Assembly (NCBI GenBank): GCA_009760855.2
Contig: WPIO01000001.1
Span: forward strand, 8,153,501 to 8,217,500
Length of the DNA stretch: 64,000 nucleotides
Direction: 5' to 3'
From: Cristatella mucedo
Lineage: Eukaryota > Bryozoa > Phylactolaemata > Cristatellidae
Shown here one piece after another: positions 36,555 through 47,537 of the stretch (its first letter is position 1; every line of letters starts with the position of its first letter). The notes under the pieces are model-generated. The model did not search any database. It saw only the letters and a program-made list of their open reading frames with translations, and was not told the DNA's origin. The translations under genes and the position numbers were made by a program.

Positions 36555-37960
36555 TAATAATAATAATAGCATAAATATTAAAATTGCACTTGATAAAGCA
36601 GCCTCAGAGAACGCAATCTCTTTCTAGGCATTTTACATTTACTGCAAAGGAAAACGCGATTGAATGGTGAGTAATATCATTCTTCATACAAACATGAATA
36701 AAATCGTTAGGGGTGACATGCATAGGGTCAGCATGCAAGTGTAGTTAGTGGCAGTATGCACAGTGTCAGCACCCACAAGCACACAAAGGACGAATCAAAG
36801 GGACCAACTAAATGCTGTCCTAAATAGGTGTTTTTAATTTCTTTTTTAAATGTGGTCAAGTCAGGGTATGTTCTGACTCATGTCGGGATTGAGTTCCAGG
36901 CTTTTGCAGCATGCGAACTAAATGCATGTTCTTCAAAGGATTTGAGGTGTGTACGAGGTATTGGTTAACAGTTGGATTCCGAAAAAGTGGGTGGTACGAT
37001 GCTTGGCCTGGTAGGGGAGAAGATCTGATATATAGGCTGGAGCCAAAAAATGAAGTGACCTCAAATTGAGCGACAAAACCTCGAACTCGATCCGTTGCTT
37101 GACTGGTAGCCAGTGCAGGTCGGCGAGAATTGGTGTGATGTGGCAACTGAGACCCTAACGAATGATAAGTTTAGCTACACAGTTTTGCACAAGCTGTAAT
37201 CTCCTGATAGCACATGCCGGTTGGCAAGAAAGCAGTGAGTTAAAGAAGTCAAGACGGGATGGCACAAATGCATGGACCAACTTAGATGTGGTATCCCTGT
37301 CTAAAAAGCTTGAATTTTAGAAATGTTATGTAGCTGAAAGTTGGCAGACTTGATTGTGGAGCTGCTGTGGTCGTCTAACCAGAGGTCACTTTGGAACATG
37401 AAACCTAGATTTTGAGCTGATTCAACTGGAGATATGCTGGCAGAGCCAATTTTGAGCTTCAGCCTTTCCAATTTCTGAATCACACTGGGTTCGCCCATCA
37501 CTAGTAAGTCAGTTTCATCATGGTTTAGTTTTAGAAAACATACTGCCATCCATGTGCGGATGTCATCAATACATGCAGCAAGTGAGTTGAGAGAATTTTA
37601 TGTACCTGAAGGCTGGAAGGTATCAAAGCAAAGGTACAACTGAGTGTCATCCACATAGAAGTGAAAGCCTAGATTTTTTCTGGCAATCACATCAGCAAGA
37701 AGGAGAGTATAAACCGTGAAAAGAACCTGACTTAGCATGGAGCCCTGAGATATCCCACATTTCAGAGGTACTTCGGATGTTCTTTGTCCATTCACGTCAG
37801 TACTGTGCAGTCTCCCACTGAGATTCGACCTGAACCCTTGCAGAGCAGTGCCGGTAATGCCTAGGCGAGATGAGAGGCGCTCTAGAAGAACTGTGTGATC
37901 GGAAGTATCAAAAGGTGCCTAAAAATCTAGCAAAACAAGCAGAGACACTAACTTTGTCTG
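36555..37960 (-). mobile_element. LINE family B, 5'-truncated copy
   Basis: The tail and terminal block lie at 36555-36640. The minus-strand ORF pieces are at 37301-37549 ('SASISPVESAQNLGFMFQSD') and 37598-37795 ('LSQVLFTVYTLLLADVIARK', 'FHFYVDDTQLYLCF'). The catalytic box reads YVDD here. Multiple stops. Ends near 37960. Confidence 0.9.
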
Positions 37961-38475
37961 CATTTATTCATCAGCAAAGAAAGTGCGCAACTGTTTGACC
38001 TGAAGTGATATCAGGGTAGTAACTCAGCTAAGTGTTGCAAAGAAATTGATTCACTGTTTGTGATTGTATTTGGTCTTACAGGCATAATTTTACTTTTCCA
38101 GCCAGAAAAAGAAAGCTAGCTTTTTTAAGGTTCCGGATATATCAAAGACAAAAGTCAGCAAAACTGGCTAGATCTTGTTTGGACCAGACTTCTTAAAGTG
38201 GTGCTCAAGCTTGCGTTTTTCTTAGCTTGTATGAGCTCCATGACTAACACTTTAGACAATACCGTAGTCGTTCACATATTCATAAAGAGAGCGCCTAACT
38301 TATGCTACAGTCATCAACTTTTTTGTTTAAGTCTCAGGTAATTTATAGTTACAGCCATAAAGAAGTAGACTCAGATGGTGGTATAAGGTATGCAGCAACC
38401 AGAGAAGGACGTCATCGATTAATTGGTCAGAAGAATTGCATCGTTTCTCCACGACCAACTGATTATTTTTAGCAG

Positions 38476-38585
38476 GCCCGATTGGAGTCTAGTGAATGAA
38501 TATAAGCGAGTGAATTTCAGGAGGCTGTCTCAACGCCGATCAGAGGGGCTGTATTTATTTACTGATGGTGACATCACACCTAAAG
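38476..38585 (+). CDS. candidate internal exon of an unknown gene
   Basis: A pyrimidine-rich run and 'ttatttttagcag|GCCCG' give an acceptor, and 'CCTAAAG|gtaagg' a strong donor. The 110 bases between are open in the frame reading PDWSLVNEYKRVNFRRLSQR then RSEGLYLFTDGDITPK. The composition (charged, aromatic, little low complexity) looks more protein-like than neighbouring frames, and the segment is outside any recognised repeat. I recognise no domain, and no partner exon was identified. It may be a chance combination of splice motifs. Confidence 0.28.
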
Positions 38586-38789
38586 GTAAGGAAATCAGCA
38601 GTATTTGTCAATTTAATCTAGTGATGATACGTGCAACGGAATTTTCAAAGCTATGCTTTCCCTAGGCTGATAGACAAAAAACCTGAAATCCTTCTATTAG
38701 ACCCACCAAGTCTACCATGAACTAAATGAATTTGATTAATTAGTAGATCATGCTGCTGTTCACCTATCACCACATGCTCGGAATCCTGC

Positions 38790-39330
38790 TGTCGTCTTTG
38801 ACAACTGCCGACATTTTGAAAGTTTCCTCAAGATGACAACCTAAGCAGCTAAACATCGCACCAATCCCTATCTAAGACTATTAACTGTCTCCTGCCGTAG
38901 CATGAAAAAATTACCAGCTCCCTGATTTTGTCCAGGTTTGACTATTGGAATTCCGATTTAGTTGGGCTACCGAAACATAAGCCAGCAGGAGAGTATTGCT
39001 GGCGAAGAATGTGGCTTGAAGGCTAGTAAACCGATTCCCGAGGCTCATCAATGTGTCTCCTTGATGTGGAAGCTTCCAGACGGCATCCAGACGATCAGCA
39101 ATGACAGCTTTTTTTAAGCTGACCCACGAGGCAAACCACGGCCTAACTCCTTCGTACCAAGATAAACTGTAGAACCGGTTTCCACATCCCGGTACTAACA
39201 GGTCCTATAAAGACAATGTATTAGTGTCTTTCCCTCGGCTTGGAAGTTAGAATGTCGGCAACAGGAGCTGTTACTCTGACAGTCCCAGACTTATAACTCA
39301 CGCTAATCACTCTTATGTTAAAACACCTAC
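38790..39330 (+). mobile_element. LINE family A, degraded fragment
   Basis: Aligns with 14860-15300: 'gtcgtctttgacaactg', 'accaatccctatctaaga', 'gactattggaattccg', 'gggctaccgaaa', 'ctgacccacgaggca', 'tccttcgtacc'. No frame remains open. Confidence 0.65.
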
Positions 39331-39339
39331 CTTCCAGAT

Positions 39340-40430
39340 GTTAAGGTGTGCTCAACCTTACCAGCCACCGTGAACGTCTAGTTTGAGTCTATTCAGCACC
39401 ACATCTTTCGTGCTTTATTTAACCGCCGATACCTTTACATAATGGTAATCATTTCCTATTACTGCCGGCTACTTCAAGAAAAGTCATCCGGTTGAAAACC
39501 AAGTTACTGTGGCTTCGTGGGCCCTCTACTAGAGATCTTCAAAGTTATTTGATATATAATACCTCTGGTAGCATTGCTCAATTAACTCATTGGCTGGCAA
39601 CCTTACGTCCGATCTGTCTATACTGAAAACTCAGATTTGTGCTTCCATACCTATGTTTTACCACTTTCTTATTACCACCTCGAAGTCATGTTTGGTGGCT
39701 ATCAGATTAATCTATTCTTAAAGCACTTTAAGTGATTCCTAAAATGGCCATATTTCACTAGCATTTCGTCTACCAGTTTGCTCCTAATTGAGCTCTCACG
39801 GTGCACGTCTTGCTCTCCCTTTATTTCTGACCTACCTTGTATCGGCCACTCTTGATCGAGGTAAAATGCCTATTAGTGAAACATATTTCTGCATTGATGG
39901 AGGTACCTGAATTTCTTAAACACCAGTCTCTGAATCCTGTGAGCTGATACTTAACTGTAATCCAACTCCTGCCAAAAAGTTACAAAATCTTACATGACTA
40001 TCTTTCATAAGTCAAAATTCTATTACACTAAATTTATGATAGGAATTAATGCTGAAAATGTTACCATATACACCATTTAGACTCGTACATTGTGATCAGT
40101 CTTCAAGCCATATCCCAAGTGTTGTAACATGACTTATCGGCGTTAAGAAAGTACTGTTTGGAGACACCATCTATGTCGCTGCTTACGAAGCGAGTCTTTG
40201 CATGGGCTGGCAACTCATCTTAGATCTGTATCGTGGTCTTGAGATTTTGTGGATTTTTAAAGAGACTGCTTACCTTTTTTTATTAAGACTGGCGATCTTC
40301 AAAGGCAGAGATCCATTCATTGTTGTTAGAACTCAGTCCCTTGTTAAAATACCGTCAGCAGCTCCATGCAGTCTCAGCTAATGTTTGTGTTGGTGGGGGA
40401 ACATTCATACGAACTCAAAAGCCTTAGTAG
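39340..40430. other. no gene seen
   Basis: AT-rich sequence with no open frame of note. Some words recall LINE 3' UTRs, but I cannot align them reliably. Confidence 0.4.
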
Positions 40431-40992
40431 CCTTTAGCCATTTTGGCCTCTCTAAATTTGTCCATGCATTTGTGACATCCGTCCTGACATATGTAATTCA
40501 CTGCTCGCTGGTCAGCCAGCATTTGCTATCAGGCACTCACAGCTGGTGCACAACTCTGCAGCTAAGCTTGTCTGTCGGGAGCTTCGCAGTTGCAGCATCT
40601 CACCACTTCTTACCGACCTGTACGGGCTTCCGATCAAGCAAGGCATCGACTTCAAATTTTCCTACTCAATTTTAGGTCCCTTCTTTCTCTGAGTAGACTT
40701 CCTATCAGATCTACTCTCCCACTTGACTACGTATTGTACCACCAGCTTTTCGGAATCTTAACTGTTTACAGACACCTCATATAAATCTCACATTAAGTGG
40801 AGACCTTGCCTTAGTTTCTATGTGCCCAAAGTCTGGAACTCACTCCCGAATTGCATCACGACATCTCCTGCCTTGAGCACTTTAAAAAAAAAACTAAAAA
40901 CGCACCTACTATTTCACAGCATTTAGAGGGTTCTTGTGATACACTCTTTATGTGCACAGAGTGCTGACAACGTGCATGGTAACCCTAACTAT
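40430..40992 (+). mobile_element. LINE family B, left half of a split copy
   Basis: Shares 'ccatgcatttgtgacatcc', 'accgacctgtacgggcttcc' and 'agtctggaactcactcccg' with the copy at 35.2-35.7 kb, then the 3' UTR to 'gtgcatggtaaccctaactat'. The 3' UTR continues 4.85 kb away at 45844. The last four bases, CTAT (40989-40992), are the target-site duplication. Confidence 0.85.
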
Positions 40993-41247
40993 TGTAACTC
41001 CGAATTCGCGGCGGAGTAGGCGTAACTTGCTGCCAACCGGGGTAGCCGATGAAAAATGTTAAGAATTGCTAATTTATTTGAAGTGTGTACATTAAAATAT
41101 AAACTAATTATAAATGCTATCACAAATTTTGGTGGTTGTCAGATGACTGGAACATGGTCAATAAAAATGTTATCAAAAACCTGTATAAACTAGAAGTATC
41201 ATCGAGCTCAACTAAATAATTTTCTTTGAAAATAACTATAAAAAAAT

Positions 41248-41380
41248 AATAATAATGCACTTGATAAAGCGCCCTCAGACAACTCAATCTCTTTGTAGGC
41301 GCTTTAAATTTGCTGTAAAGGGAAATGCAATTGAATGGTAAGTAAAATCATGCTTGAAAAACAAACAAAATGAATAACTG
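41248..41380 (-). mobile_element. LINE B 3' tail insertion
   Basis: 'aataataatgcacttgataa' and 'agcgccctcagacaactcaa', followed by 'gctgtaaagggaaatgcaat', is the inverted 3' end of LINE B. Truncated after about 130 bases. Confidence 0.75.
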
Positions 41381-41533
41381 AGCCGAAACTGAGGTTTTCT
41401 AGTGAACTCAGCGAATATAAGTTACTCAGCCCTAAACGGACCCTCAGTAAATAACTTGATGAAAATGACAAAACGTAAAAATTTCCCGGAAATGACACGC
41501 CCCTTGAGATCAAACGTCCGACTGGTAGTATAA

Positions 41534-43050
41534 TGTAACGCCGAAGGCTCGGCGGGGTAGGCTTGACCAGCCGCTTACCTTGCGGCGTAGCCTATCGCCT
41601 AATGCCGTTCGGTGCGCGCCTACACGCAATAAGCTGGCCGCCACGAAACGAGCGTTTCTGGCGCTGACCTGCCTACCGTTACTAAAGGGGGTCGTGAGTC
41701 CGCGGCGTGAATTGGAAGCGAGACACACAGATTGGGGATTTTACTGAACTTTATTCGCAAGCGCACAAAGTCGTTGCGCGTCTAGTTCAGCTTTATCTCC
41801 ACACTCCTCGCACGTTCTCAACTGCACCAACGCTCTTGCGGAGGGAATACTCCTCCACACTAAGCACGACCCGGACCCTAAACCCTAACCGGTGAACTAG
41901 GAATCCGTTCCCACCTGTGCCGAGGGAATACCCCAAACACGCCAACTTATACACTCTTGTGGAGGGAATACTCCTCCGCACTGAAGCGCATACCGGAGTC
42001 TAAACCCTGACCGGTGAACTAGAACTCGGTTTCCAACAGTGTGGCAGGAATACTTCACACACGCCACCTCGAGCACTCTTGCGGAGGGAATACTTCTCCA
42101 CACTGGGGCTGCTTACGAGTATAATGGGAAACGACCCAAATAGATGGAGCCCGAACCAGAGTCTAAACCCTGACCGGGAACTAGAACTCGGTTTCCACCA
42201 GTGCGGCAGGAATACTCAACACACGCCAACTCAAGCACTCCTGTGGAGGAAATACTTCTCCACACTGAAGCGCGAACCGGAGCCCAAACCCTACCCGGAG
42301 AACTAGGGCTCCACAGACGCCAACTACGCCTAGCTCGCACCGGCAAAACTCTATGCCGAGACCACGTGCTAGCGCGAACACACAAAGCACGAAAGAACAC
42401 AAAATGCCAGCCCGGGCGCGATACGACCGTTTTCGGTGGAGTTCCACCGAATCCTCTTAGAGCTGTCTCGTCCTGTTCCGTCCATCGTCGGCGGACAGCC
42501 CGCCCTCCTCCCTCGCTTTCAGAGAAACGAGTGCCCGACGGCGCCGAGGCGCAGAGCCGGACCAAAGACAAAAGACACCAGGCAAAAGACCCAGAGCGAG
42601 CGTCGCTCGACTCTTAAATACTTGGCTGAGACACAATGGGGCAAGAGCCCAGTGGTATTGGGCCCGACACCATGGCCCATTACGGTGAGGAATTAATACC
42701 GGCACTAGGCCACTGGAATGTCCCCTCTGTCCAGCTTGAATGGCGAATGGGTTCCACACGATTCTTTCTGGACAGAGTGATAGCGAAGGTTGACAGGACA
42801 GTCAACATCAATCAGCCGCTCCCGCTGGTATCGGACCAATTCTAAAGGCCGACTCGCCACCGCTGGTCAGGGAGCTTCCTGGCTTGCTCTTAAGCGCTTC
42901 CTCTCTAACTGCACTGACGCTCCTCTCTGCTCACTGCAACCGCACTGACGCTCCTCTCTGGCTCACTGCTCCAGGACAAAGTGGCTCTAGCCCGGCGCCG
43001 AACAGCTCTTGTTCGCGCTAAAATTCAGCCAAGGCCAGCAGGGCGCTACA
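41534..43050 (+). mobile_element. LTR-like unit 1 (1517 bp, TGTAACGCC...GGGCGCTACA)
   Basis: Termini form a short inverted repeat (TGTAACGCC against the complement of GGGCGCTACA). It aligns over its length with 44651-45843 in the same orientation; anchors are 'gccacgaaacgagcgtttct', 'ttggggattttact', 'tatgccgagaccacgtgc', 'cagcccgccctc' and 'actcttaaatac'. It is GC-rich compared with the surroundings. 'tcttaaata' near 42612 could serve as a TATA-like element. The long minus frame 42113-42571 has no recognised domain and I treat it as non-coding. Flanks show no obvious target duplication. Confidence 0.6.
41831..42315 (+). repeat. 121-bp minisatellite inside the LTR-like unit
   Basis: The motif 'ctcttgyggagggaatac' followed by 'tyctccacact' starts near 41831, 41952, 42073 and 42237. 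The first two steps are 121 bases; the last is 164 because about 43 bases are inserted ('gcttacgagtataatggg...'). The rest of each unit contains 'ccggagtctaaaccctgacc' and 'tagaactcggtttcca'. The paralogous unit at 44651-45843 has fewer, more diverged units, which explains most of the length difference. Confidence 0.75.
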
Positions 43051-43714
43051 ACAACAAGATCATGAAAGAGTAAACCCCTTATCGGCTGGGGCCTAATCTC
43101 CCCTCAGCTTCCCCGCCCCGCCCACAGCAACCAGCTGCAGACGGCATTCCAAGGCCCACTCCTTATTTATTTGGCAGAAACATGCTTAGATTGGTATGTT
43201 AGCATCAGATCAAAAACCGGAAGTTACTGTCGTTTGGCCAGTAGACGAACATTAGGGATAATATATTGAGAATTTACTGCTTAAGGGGCCGCCGTAACTA
43301 AGGAGTCCATTGTCACAGCACCGCATGAATTCTGGGACAGCTGATGCAGTTCCGGTAGCCCACATAACGCACGAGGCTTCGGCCGCGGGTGAGACTTTGT
43401 ACGGCGGTCGGTCAGCGTGGTGGAACTAGCGCGTCGTTTACTGGAAGCCAGTCGGAAAATGTTGATTCATTTCTATTCAAGGAAATTTAGGTGATTTCAA
43501 GTTCTCATTTATGTCGTTAATAGTTAGATATTTGTATTGGCGAATGCTGGTGAGCCGCCCTGCTGTAGCACGGATTGACAGCCTGTGGTATGAGACCCAT
43601 CGCGGATATGTTCTGCTTAGGCTGTATACGGATCTTGTTAGGTTGACCTATTCCTAAGATCCATGTTGATCTATTTATTGAATGATGTCTTGGTCCTCGT
43701 CTAAACGTGGTGCA

Positions 43715-43900
43715 GCATGAAAATGTGGTTAGTGGCAGCATGCTGTCACTTATGAATCTATATCTGTCCTAAATAGGTATGTTTTTTAAGTTTCTTTTAA
43801 ATGTGGTCAATGATGCAGGTCGGGAGGGAGTTCCAGGCGATACGAACTAAATGCACCTTAAGGTTTGTAAACTAGACTGTTTAAATACGATGCTTTGCCT
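43715..43900 (-). mobile_element. LINE B fragment
   Basis: 'aaaatgtggttagtggcagcat', 'gtcctaaataggt' and 'ttttaaatgtggtcaa', then 'cgggagggagttccaggc', follow the minus-strand LINE B order with deletions. No intact frame. Confidence 0.65.
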
Positions 43901-44149
43901 GATGTCCCACCAGTGATACTTGGTACCTCATCAATTGTGCAACTTGGTCGATACTGGGCCGATCTGTCTGAAATTTGGAATGTAGTTCGTGCTCACCTGT
44001 TTCCACGTTCCCCCATGTGCATCTAGGCATAAAGGGTGTGCATGCATATCATGTTCCTGTCACAAAATGTTCCCGGGCTATGGTTCCTGGGCTATGCCAG
44101 TCAACAGTTTTAGTTGTCGAATTTTTTATATTTTTGTGTGCGGTGGGGT

Positions 44150-44345
44150 TAATAATAATAATAATAATAATAGTGCACTTGATAAAGTTCCCTCAGAGAA
44201 CTCAATCTCTCTCTAGGTGCTATACATTTGCTGCAAAGGGAAATCATTTAATAATAATAATGCACTTTATAAAACTCCCTCAGAGAACTCAATCTCTCTC
44301 TAGGTGCTTTACATTTGCTGCAAAGGGAAATGCATTTGAACGGTT
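44150..44345 (-). mobile_element. tandem pair of LINE B 3' tails
   Basis: Two units of the inverted LINE B end, at 44173 and 44260 (period 87), each comprise an AAT run, 'tgcactt.ataaa', 'ctcagagaactcaatctctc' and 'ctgcaaagggaaat'. This is either a tandem duplication or two insertions into the same AAT tail. Confidence 0.8.
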
Positions 44346-44650
44346 AGTTAGCTTGGAGTCGACTGTCATGCATCTTTTGAGCGGTTTGCCCTATTTCTAC
44401 AATGACTGGTAGTAAATCTGGGCGATTTGGTGGTAAAGCCATATATGTCTGAGCTGCAGTGTTATACGTTACCTTGGACTTGTACAGGTCATCAGAAGGT
44501 CAAGACGGCAGCTATATCACATCAAACGATAGCTTATTTTACCAGTGTTCTCTGTGCCAATTTGTATGCCATTCATTTTATTGGTCTTTAGACGATATAA
44601 ATAAATGTTCTTTAGTGGACAACTCACACTATTTGTGGCCATTTTGTGGG

Positions 44651-45843
44651 GATAACTCCCACTACTGGCCGCCCTACCCCCTTACCTAGCTGAGTAGCCT
44701 ACGGTCGAATGCGATTCCGTATGTGCCTAAGCGCAAAAGCAGGCCGCCACGAAACGAGCGTTTCTGGTGCTGACCTACTTACCGTTACTAAAACGGGTCG
44801 TGAGTCTGCGGCGTGAATTTGAAAGAGACACAAATTGGGGATTTTACTAAGCTTTTTTCGCAAGCACACAATGTCGCTGGGCGTCTAGCTCAGTTTCATT
44901 ATCACAATCCTCACAAGCTCTTAACAGCACAAGCACTCTTGCTGAGGAAATACGTCCCAGCACTTGGGCTACTGATGTCTATAGTGAGGGAACGAACCAA
45001 ATAAGTCGAGGAGCCCGAGTAGGAGCCTAGACCCTAGACTGGAGAACAAGGGTTCAGCTTCCACCGGAAAGGTTGGAATACCTCACACGGTACACCAAGC
45101 GGTAGTGCGGAATGACCTGAATAGACGAAGGAGCCCGAACCAACGGAATATCTCACACACCACACCAACTACGTCTAGTTCGCACCGGCAACTCTTTATG
45201 CCGAGACCACGTGCGAGCGCCCACACAAAAAATAAACACAAAATGCTAGCTTGGGCGCGATACGACCGCATTTGGTGGCGTCCATTGAATCCTAGCAATG
45301 TCTCGTCCATCGCCGGCGAACAGCCCGCCCTCTTCCCTCGCTTTCAAAGAAACGAGTCTGACGGCGTGAAAGCGAAGCCGAAGAGAGAAAGAAAGAGAGC
45401 AAGAGCTTGAACAAAAGACCCGAAGCGAGCATTGCTCTACTCTTAAATACCTTGCTGAGACAATGGGCAAGAGTTTAGTGGTGACAGGCCGGGCACCACG
45501 GGCTGTTGCGGTAAAGAATTAATACCGTCGCTCGGCCACCGAATGGGCAACCCCGTCCAGCTTGGATGCCAAAGAGGCTTCGAGCGATTCTTTCTGGACA
45601 GAGTTATGGCCAAGTTTGACAGGCAAGGCATCATCAATCAGCCGCTCCTGCGGGTTGCAGACCGATTCTAAAGGTCACATTGCTACCGCTGGTCCTGGAG
45701 CTTAGTGGCTCGCTCTTAAGCTCTTGCTCTCTAGCCACACTGGTGCTCCTCACTGGCTTTCTACTCCAGGACAGAGGATTTTTTGCCAGCCGAAAATTGC
45801 TTGTTTACGCAAAAAATTAAGCCAAGGCCAGTGCGGCGCTCCA
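44651..45843 (+). mobile_element. LTR-like unit 2 (3' end of the insertion)
   Basis: Diverged paralogue of 41534-43050. It is preceded by 'tgtgggga', a short purine-rich stretch where a 3' LTR's polypurine tract would lie. The start is mutated (gataactcc). It ends GCGCTCCA directly before CTAT. The minisatellite is contracted. Confidence 0.55.
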
Positions 45844-46025
45844 CTATATTTGCATGCTGACCCTGCCCACCATGTCTACCCTAACCAAGCTACTCTTGTC
45901 GTTTATTGAGTATGCTACCACTGACAATTCAATTATTCTTCCTTTGAAGCGAAAGCAACGTGCATGTATAGACACTGAGTTCTTTGAGGATGCTATATCT
46001 AATGTATTATTATTATCATCTATAT
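45844..46025 (+). mobile_element. LINE family B, right half of the split copy
   Basis: Begins CTAT and continues 'atttgcatgctgaccctg', exactly where the left half stopped (compare 35800-35950), then 'caattcaattatt', the terminal block 'tagacactgagttcttt' and a 'tattattatta' tail. Confidence 0.85.
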
Positions 46026-46029
46026 GTTA

Positions 46030-46345
46030 GGGACATTAAACACCCGTAGTGTTAATAAAACCATTGTTATTGTCGCACTGGTTCCACCTAAGCTTAATTA
46101 TTGGAATTCCTTCTTTGGGCTTCCTAAAAAAAAGCCAGCAGGCCATTTGAGCTGGGAAACAGCTGCTGGAAGGCTTGTTATCAACTACCAGAGGTTCGGT
46201 CAATGTCTCCTCGATAAAACAGCTTGCACGGCTTTCGGATGATCAGTGACAACAGTGTTTCTTTTACCGATCCACGAAGCGTACCAAGGCTTGGATTCGA
46301 TATACCTAGCTGAACTGGTGCACTTGTTTTCGCCTCCTGGTGCCC
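46030..46345 (+). mobile_element. LINE family A, degraded fragment
   Basis: Aligns with 15000-15280: 'attggaattccttctttggg', 'ggaaggcttgttatc', 'ccagaggttcggtcaatgtc', 'acctagctgaactggtgca'. Closely related in order to the degraded copy at 38.9-39.2 kb. Confidence 0.6.
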
Positions 46346-46359
46346 TCTGGCCTTTCATG

Positions 46360-46575
46360 ACTAGTGATGGGCAAACTAAGTGTGCTTCAGAAATTGAACA
46401 CGCCAACTCGAAATCGGCTCTACCAGCATATCTGCTGTTGAATCTGCACGAAATCTAGGTGTCATGTTCCGAAGAGATTGGGTTTCCCTTTGCAGTGAAT
46501 GTAAAGTGCTTACAAAGAGATTGAGTTCTTTGAGGGCTCTTTATCAAGTGTATTATTATTTTTATTATTATTGAA
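46360..46575 (+). mobile_element. LINE family B, internally deleted fragment
   Basis: The 'gatgggcaaactaagtgtg...gaaatctaggtgtcatgttcc' segment (compare 35045-35150) jumps directly to the 3' terminal block, 'gtaaagtgcttacaaagaga' then 'ttgagttct', and an ATT tail. The middle of the ORF is missing. Confidence 0.7.
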
Positions 46576-46599
46576 TTGCATATTCTCCGGCATCCCTAT

Positions 46600-47173
46600 A
46601 GTCAGCTGCAGCTAAAGCAAGTATTAAGTCGAAACCTGCGACATTACTTAAGACATTGTCCGAGGTTTCGGCATTTTAATAGGTTAATAAAGTCTGTTAA
46701 AAGGAGCTTGTCTCGTGAAGACTCGATTACAACGCCTCGAAGTTTTCTAACAGCCTTCACAATTGTTGCATCGGTCAATTAGATTTTAAACTTCTCTCTG
46801 GATAAACTAATTGGCCTAGAGCCGCTCAAATCAATCATGGTTCGGCCCAAACCTGAAAAGCTTATATCACTTTCCTAGGTCAGAGAAACTATTATTATAC
46901 TTCACATCTTAATTTGCATCCAAGGTCTTTAAAAAATGCTACTAAGCAGCTTGCTGAAGAACTTCGGAAAATGACTGTCGAAAACTTACTACCACGATTA
47001 AAGAGTCACAACTCACCTGAAACTACACTGCTAAGATGATTAACAAGATCCTAAATGCAGGAACAATAATATTGCTGGTAATTATCGTTGCTTCAGCTGA
47101 GTTCAAAATTTCTCATCTGGACATCCTACTAGAACAATTGAGTACAACTGCAAGCCTTAATAACAAGCACTGA

Positions 47174-47175
<2 letters not shown>
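46600..47175 (+). mobile_element. LINE family A, degraded reverse-transcriptase fragment
   Basis: Follows 13890-14430 of the fullest copy: 'aggagcttgtctcgtgaaga', 'tggttcggccc', 'cagcttgctgaaga', 'cacaactcacctgaaactac', 'gaacaattgagtacaactgc'. All frames are broken. Confidence 0.6.

Positions 47176-47242
<67 letters not shown>
47175..47242. repeat. (TA)n microsatellite
   Basis: Pure TA for nearly 70 bases at the end of the degraded LINE A fragment. Confidence 0.97.
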
Positions 47243-47245
<3 letters not shown>

Positions 47246-47537
47246 CCGAATATTCAGCTTAATATTCAACTTTTAGCGGTTTCTTGCTTCTGCGTTTATT
47301 ACCTTATCGCTTATTAAAGTCTTTACTTTGCTTCCTTTCTCTAACTAGCCTGCTTATGGAACTCCTGCATGGTCTGCCTGCAATCTGACCATAATAATGA
47401 TACGGACTATGCACACGCAGAATCGAAGTAGGTTGCCAGGGCTGGCGTCTTACATTGAACCTTACAGCGAACTCTCAGCCTAATACTACTAGCTTTAAAA
47501 AATGAGTAGACTAGCCTAACTCTGATTAAATCCTACT

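Larger units (their letters stand above)
40993..45843 (+). mobile_element. LTR-like composite insertion with CTAT target duplication
   Basis: Starts TGTAACTCC (40993) and ends GCGCTCCA (45843). CTAT occurs immediately before and after, and the flanks rejoin into a continuous LINE B 3' UTR. Termini of the TG...CA kind with a 4-bp duplication suggest an LTR retrotransposon. Inside are a 58-base piece of LTR-like start (40993-41050), one complete LTR-like unit (41534-43050), several LINE B tail insertions and a final unit (44651-45843). No gag or pol frame survives. The internal order suggests nested or recombined elements. Confidence 0.6.

Noticed and set aside
42113-42571. 152-codon minus frame inside the LTR-like unit
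   Set aside because: GC-rich DNA gives long chance frames; the frame overlaps the minisatellite, is not preserved in the paralogous unit and shows no domain.
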